From assembly GCA_021443285.1 (NCBI GenBank), contig JABUUG010000032.1, positions 15,222 through 25,428 on the forward strand: a stretch of 10,207 nt of DNA, given 5' to 3'. Origin of the DNA: Bacteroidaceae bacterium. GTDB lineage: Bacteria > Bacteroidota > Bacteroidia > Bacteroidales > Bacteroidaceae. How positions within the stretch are numbered: position 1 is the stretch's first letter; each line of letters opens with the position of its first letter. The notes under the pieces were generated by a model. That model ran no database searches, was not told where the DNA came from, and worked only from the letters and a program-made list of their open reading frames with translations. Shown here piece by piece: positions 7,001 to 10,207 of this stretch. The translations under genes and the position numbers were made by a program.

Positions 7001-8269
7001 TCATGCCGTAGTATTCTTCCGCCTTATTTTCAACGATATGGCTTCGGGGTGGGCTTCGGTGAATGTATTGGCATCCCTTACCACTAATGCGAGGTAGCCT
7101 CCGCCGCCTGCTCCGGGCATTTTCCATGCGAGCACGTCGGGCATGGCGGAGTAGGTCCGGATGCACTCCTTTATTGTCGGCGATGGCTCTGCGGTGCTGT
7201 CGCCGTCCATTATTACGGGCTCAACCATGGCGGGGAACATTGTCACCTGCGCATTGAACGAGTCCTTGTATGCCTGGGCAAAACCGCTCAGGTCTTTTTT
7301 CATTATGGAGCGCCAGCATCTCTCTGCTGCACTCGTCAGCTGTGCCACCATCTGTTTCCGCTCTTCTTTTGTCACAGGCTCTGTTGTTGCGCCCGCATCG
7401 CTGCCGAAGGCGCAGCCCTCCACCACTGAGCATCCTGCCTGTCGCGGGTGCATAGGCACCATGCAGAGGTGGCTCTCAAGCCATTGCAGTATGTCCTCGT
7501 CGTGGCAGCTCTCGAACATATCAGGCCAGAAACGCCTGTCGTAGTAGTGGCGGACAAGCCCCGACATACAGATGCCTATCGAGTCCTGTGCGCCCGATAT
7601 TATTCCGTCGTTGCGCTCAGGGTCGTTCTCGAAGCAGAACACCAATTTCGCGAGCGTCTTCTCGTCCATGTCTGGCAGTTTCAGCGGCCATATCTTCTTT
7701 ATCATGTTGCGTGTGGAGGTGGATAGCCCGCACCTCTCGCGTACCTCAAATGTGGGTTCGAGCGATATGGTTATAGCCCAGCCGGCACCGTAGCGCGACA
7801 CATAGGGCTGGTCTATCCATGTGCCGGCAAGGTCGAGGCGTGTGGGTATTGTGCAGTTCGCGGCCTTGATTGATGTGCTCGACCGTGCCTCAAGCCCTTC
7901 CGACGGTGTGCGCTCCAGCACCACATACTCTATGCCGCGTTCCTTGCAGAATGTCTCTTTTTCGGGCGACGAACCGTCTTCGTTCACCACAAACACATCG
8001 GGTTTCAGCGCATCGACGGTAGGAATGAAGTCCATGATGCCCGAACCGCTGTTTATCACAGCGTCCTTCACATACCTTATCGCCTTAACCATGAACAGCC
8101 GTTCCTGTTCTGGATACATCGTGCGGTGGTGCTTGTAGTTGAAGATGGTTTCATCGGAGCCGATGCCCACATACAGGTCGCCATACTGCGATGCCTGTCG
8201 GAAGAACTCCACATGGCCGCTGTGAAGCAGGTCGTAGCAGCCGGAAACAAAAACTTTCTTATTTACCAT
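7001..8269 (-). CDS. Bifunctional-type protein: cytidylyltransferase-like domain fused to GHMP kinase-like domain
   Basis: Predicted cytosolic sugar- or polyol-phosphate activating enzyme; substrate unknown. Numbering is from the ATG at 8269 (422 aa). That start is preferred because the nucleotidyltransferase beta-strand KKVFVSG begins at residue 4; the frame extends to 8299, but the added residues MTLCPQRNCP look non-coding. Residues 1 to about 135 are a Rossmann-type nucleotidyltransferase with the HSGH signature (16-19), an IGSDE segment, and RSSTSIK (129-135). Residues about 140-422 resemble a GHMP kinase: PTRLDLAGTWIDQP (142-155), GLSTSTRN (181-188) where the usual GLGSSS-type phosphate loop would be, GAQDSIG (226-232), and a clear C-terminal motif GAGGGG (386-391). 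The LDLAG.W.D and GAGGGG patterns are closest to heptose- and fucose-kinase-type members. The altered phosphate loop leaves kinase activity uncertain. It follows the GH2 gene by about 60 bp on the same strand and may be cotranscribed with it. Confidence 0.85.
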   Translation of the reverse strand: MVNKKVFVSGCYDLLHSGHVEFFRQASQYGDLYVGIGSDETIFNYKHHRTMYPEQERLFMVKAIRYVKDAVINSGSGIMDFIPTVDALKPDVFVVNEDGSSPEKETFCKERGIEYVVLERTPSEGLEARSSTSIKAANCTIPTRLDLAGTWIDQPYVSRYGAGWAITISLEPTFEVRERCGLSTSTRNMIKKIWPLKLPDMDEKTLAKLVFCFENDPERNDGIISGAQDSIGICMSGLVRHYYDRRFWPDMFESCHDEDILQWLESHLCMVPMHPRQAGCSVVEGCAFGSDAGATTEPVTKEERKQMVAQLTSAAERCWRSIMKKDLSGFAQAYKDSFNAQVTMFPAMVEPVIMDGDSTAEPSPTIKECIRTYSAMPDVLAWKMPGAGGGGYLALVVRDANTFTEAHPEAISLKIRRKNTTA

Positions 8270-8323
8270 TGGACAATTTCTTTGTGGACAAAGCGTCAAG
8301 GCCGAGTCCTATTTACTATTGGA
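8260..8323. repeat. Imperfect direct repeats at the start of the fusion gene
   Basis: On the minus strand TCCAATGGTAAATAAG (8273-8258) contains the start codon of the fusion gene. A sister copy TCCAATAGTAAATAGG (8323-8308) lies exactly 50 bp upstream with two mismatches, one of which turns ATG into ATA. The copy lies just after the GH2 stop codon. It may be a duplicated initiation region, a regulatory site, or chance. Confidence 0.4.
8280..8293. promoter_or_regulatory. Short inverted repeat CTTTGTGGACAAAG upstream of the fusion gene
   Basis: Two perfect 6-bp arms (CTTTGT and ACAAAG) flank a 2-bp spacer, 10 bp before the ATG at 8269. TGGACAA also recurs at 8270-8276 and 8285-8291. It could be a dimeric regulator site or a small RNA hairpin near the ribosome site. 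No exact TAnnTTTG promoter was found between the GH2 stop and this start. Confidence 0.35.
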
Positions 8324-8330
8324 TGGAGAT

Positions 8331-10207
8331 TCAGTGATTTTTTCTGTTTTTGAGATTGACCTCATACGCATACTCATTGTTGGGAACTTTGAGGATAACC
8401 TGTGCCTTGCCGTTGAATGTCTGCATCTGGAAATGTTTTTCATCGGGGGAGTCGGGGCGTTCTTTGGCACGCCATGCCGGGTCGCCGTTGCCTACGCCGA
8501 GTATCTGCGCGCAGCCCGAAATGCTGATGGCTATCGGTATGCAGGCGGTGGGGACAGGTCTGCCCTTTTTGTCTATGACATCTATGTTCAGGATGGACAG
8601 TGTGCCGATGCGCTCTTCGTTTATCTTCAGGGCTGATGGTGCGGAGGCGCTCTCTATGGTCTCTGTCAGTTGCCGCTTACCGTTCTTGTAGCCCACAGCC
8701 TTCAGTGTGCCGGGCTTATAGACCACGCTCCATTCGAGGTGGCCGTTTTTCTCCATCTTCTTCCTGCCCGCCGATTTGCCGTTCACGAACAGCTCCACCT
8801 CGTCGCAGTTGGAGTATGCCCAGACGTCCACCTTGGGGGAAGGTGTAGAATGTAAGGAAGGTTCTTCGTTTAGGTTCCAGTGGGGCAGCAGGTGAAGCAC
8901 CGGTTCGTCTGTCCACCACGCCTTCAGGTAGTATGCCTCGTCTTTCGGGAAGCCGCAGTAGTCGAGTATGCCGAACTCAGAGCCTGTTGCTGGATATTTC
9001 AGCGGATTAGCCTCACCGCGGTAGTCGAAGCCGGTCCAGTAGAACAGTCCGCCGAGCCACGGACGCTCATCATAGAACTTCCAGCCGCGCTCTATGCGGT
9101 TGATACATCCGCTGCCGAGGTGGTTGTCGGGTTGTTCCGCCGTGTCGGGCGTGCGGTTCAGTGCTGCCATGTGTCCGTTGTCTGTGTCGTCGAAGTAGCA
9201 GCCGCGTGTGCCGCAGCCCGTAGTCTCCTCCGAGCCGATAGCCAGTCGGGTGGGGTAGTCCCTGCGGTATCGGTCTATGGGGTTCTGCATCACGTAGTTG
9301 TAGCCGCTTATATCCGCGCCGAGCAGCACAGAGGGGCCGCTTGAAGTGGCAACGGCTACCGGTCGGGTGGGGTCGTACTGGTGGGCGTATTCACACATGG
9401 TGCGTATCACCTTCTCGCCTCTTGCGTCCCATTCCAGCCCCCATTCCTCGTTGCCGCTGCTCCATGCGAAGATGCAGGGGTGGTTGCGGTCGCGTATTAT
9501 CATACGCCGCAGCAGGTCGGTATGTTCTGTATTTATGCCCGTCAGGCGGTTCTCTTCAAGCACGAGAATGCCGAGCGAGTCGCACGCATCGAGCAGTTCG
9601 GGAGTCATGGGGTTGTGCGATGAGCGGTAGGCGTTGCATCCGAACTTCTTCAGTTGAAGCAGCCGATATACCTGCAACTCGTCGGGAATGGCAGCCCCCA
9701 CGCCCGCATGGTCCTGGTGCATGTTCACGCCTTTCATCTTCAGAGGCTTGCTGTTAAGTAGGAAGCCCTTGTCCTTGTCCATCTTTGCCTCGCGTATGCC
9801 AATCCTTGTCGTGCGTGTGTCGAGCGTCTTCCCGTTTTGCACTACCATGCTGCGCAGGGTGTATAGATAGGGGGTGTCTGTCGTCCACAGGTGCGGACGG
9901 TCTATCTCCATACCATTTATTAAATACGCGTGCGTGCGAGGCTTGATAAGCCCCTGCGTTTCTCCCCGTGCGGTGGCGATTACAGTGCCGTTCTTGTCCA
10001 CGAGTTCATGGAGTACGGTTGCGGATGCGTCCGCATGACTGTCGTTCACGACGTCCGTCTCTATGGTCAGTGTGGCACGGGTGTAGTTGTCCTTCAGCGC
10101 AGAGTGGGCGAAGATGCCGAATGGGGCGATGTGCAGGGGGGCTTCCTTCACGAGCCACACATGACGGTAGATGCCCGCCCCTTCGTAGAACCTTCCCTCT
10201 TCGAGCG
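8331..10207 (-). CDS. GH2 beta-galactosidase-like glycosidase, 5' end beyond the window
   Basis: Retaining GH2 enzyme, probably releasing beta-linked galactose. The stop (TGA) is at 8333-8331, and the frame stays open through 10207, so the start, any signal peptide and most of the N-terminal sandwich are missing. A GTG at 10160 is internal, because the residues before it (EGRFYEGAGIYRHVW) are the conserved end of the GH2 sugar-binding domain. Numbering from the first full codon (10205), 624 aa are visible. An Ig-like domain (about 35-137) leads through GIREAKMDKDKGFLLN and KGVNMHQDHAG into the TIM barrel (about 140-435). The acid/base is Glu253 in WSSGNEEW and the likely nucleophile is Glu326 in IGSEETTG; TGFDYRGE follows. 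A DUF4982-like domain (about 450-520, ELFVNGKSAGRKKM) and a C-terminal Ig-like domain (about 525-620, GVGNGDPAW) complete it. Beta-galactosidase fits best; other GH2 activities such as beta-mannosidase or glucuronidase are less likely. Confidence 0.92.
   Translation of the reverse strand, partial: LEEGRFYEGAGIYRHVWLVKEAPLHIAPFGIFAHSALKDNYTRATLTIETDVVNDSHADASATVLHELVDKNGTVIATARGETQGLIKPRTHAYLINGMEIDRPHLWTTDTPYLYTLRSMVVQNGKTLDTRTTRIGIREAKMDKDKGFLLNSKPLKMKGVNMHQDHAGVGAAIPDELQVYRLLQLKKFGCNAYRSSHNPMTPELLDACDSLGILVLEENRLTGINTEHTDLLRRMIIRDRNHPCIFAWSSGNEEWGLEWDARGEKVIRTMCEYAHQYDPTRPVAVATSSGPSVLLGADISGYNYVMQNPIDRYRRDYPTRLAIGSEETTGCGTRGCYFDDTDNGHMAALNRTPDTAEQPDNHLGSGCINRIERGWKFYDERPWLGGLFYWTGFDYRGEANPLKYPATGSEFGILDYCGFPKDEAYYLKAWWTDEPVLHLLPHWNLNEEPSLHSTPSPKVDVWAYSNCDEVELFVNGKSAGRKKMEKNGHLEWSVVYKPGTLKAVGYKNGKRQLTETIESASAPSALKINEERIGTLSILNIDVIDKKGRPVPTACIPIAISISGCAQILGVGNGDPAWRAKERPDSPDEKHFQMQTFNGKAQVILKVPNNEYAYEVNLKNRKNH

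Noticed and set aside
8331..10160. GTG at 10160 as the start of the GH2 gene
   Set aside because: Conserved GH2 residues (EGRFYEGAGIYRH) precede it in frame up to the window edge, so the gene is truncated by the window.

Overview
The window looks like chromosomal DNA of a Bacteroidales bacterium, most likely Prevotellaceae. The grounds are an exact Bacteroidetes-type promoter (TTTG-N20-TAACTTTG) ahead of the GH5 gene, A-rich leaders instead of clear Shine-Dalgarno sites, moderate GC content, and a gene set typical of gut or rumen glycan degraders. The genus is an inference.

Layout: (1) 107-2494 (+) encodes a TonB-dependent outer-membrane receptor with a TPR-like N-terminal domain. Its start codon sits inside a degenerate 8-bp tandem repeat. 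(2) 2495-2670 holds an intrinsic terminator and then a strong promoter, so the next genes are a separate transcription unit. (3) 2671-3942 (+) is a secreted GH5 endoglucanase (GH5_4-like) and 4025-6931 (+) is a secreted GH31 alpha-xylosidase-type enzyme with an inserted PA14 domain. An 82-bp gap with a strong hairpin lies between them. (4) 6956-6993 is a bidirectional terminator between convergent units. (5) On the minus strand, a GH2 beta-galactosidase-like gene (8331 to beyond the right edge, 5' end missing) is followed after about 60 bp by a cytidylyltransferase-GHMP kinase fusion gene (8269-7001).

Together, GH5_4 endoglucanase, PA14-containing GH31 and GH2 match the backbone, xylosyl and galactosyl cleavage steps of xyloglucan breakdown. 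No SusC/SusD pair is visible, and the receptor here lacks the SusC-type N-terminal domain, so this is at most a partial or dispersed xyloglucan locus. The fusion protein is the least familiar component. Its architecture resembles a compact sugar-salvage enzyme (kinase plus nucleotidyltransferase, by analogy with Fkp), but its phosphate-loop motif is atypical and its substrate is unknown.

The non-coding regions contain several repeat signals of interest: the 8-bp repeat at the receptor start, exact 12-bp direct repeats around the GH5 promoter with a near copy in the GH5-GH31 hairpin, and repeats around the start of the fusion gene. No tRNA, rRNA, CRISPR array or insertion sequence was seen. 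No gene-free stretch exceeds 300 bases.
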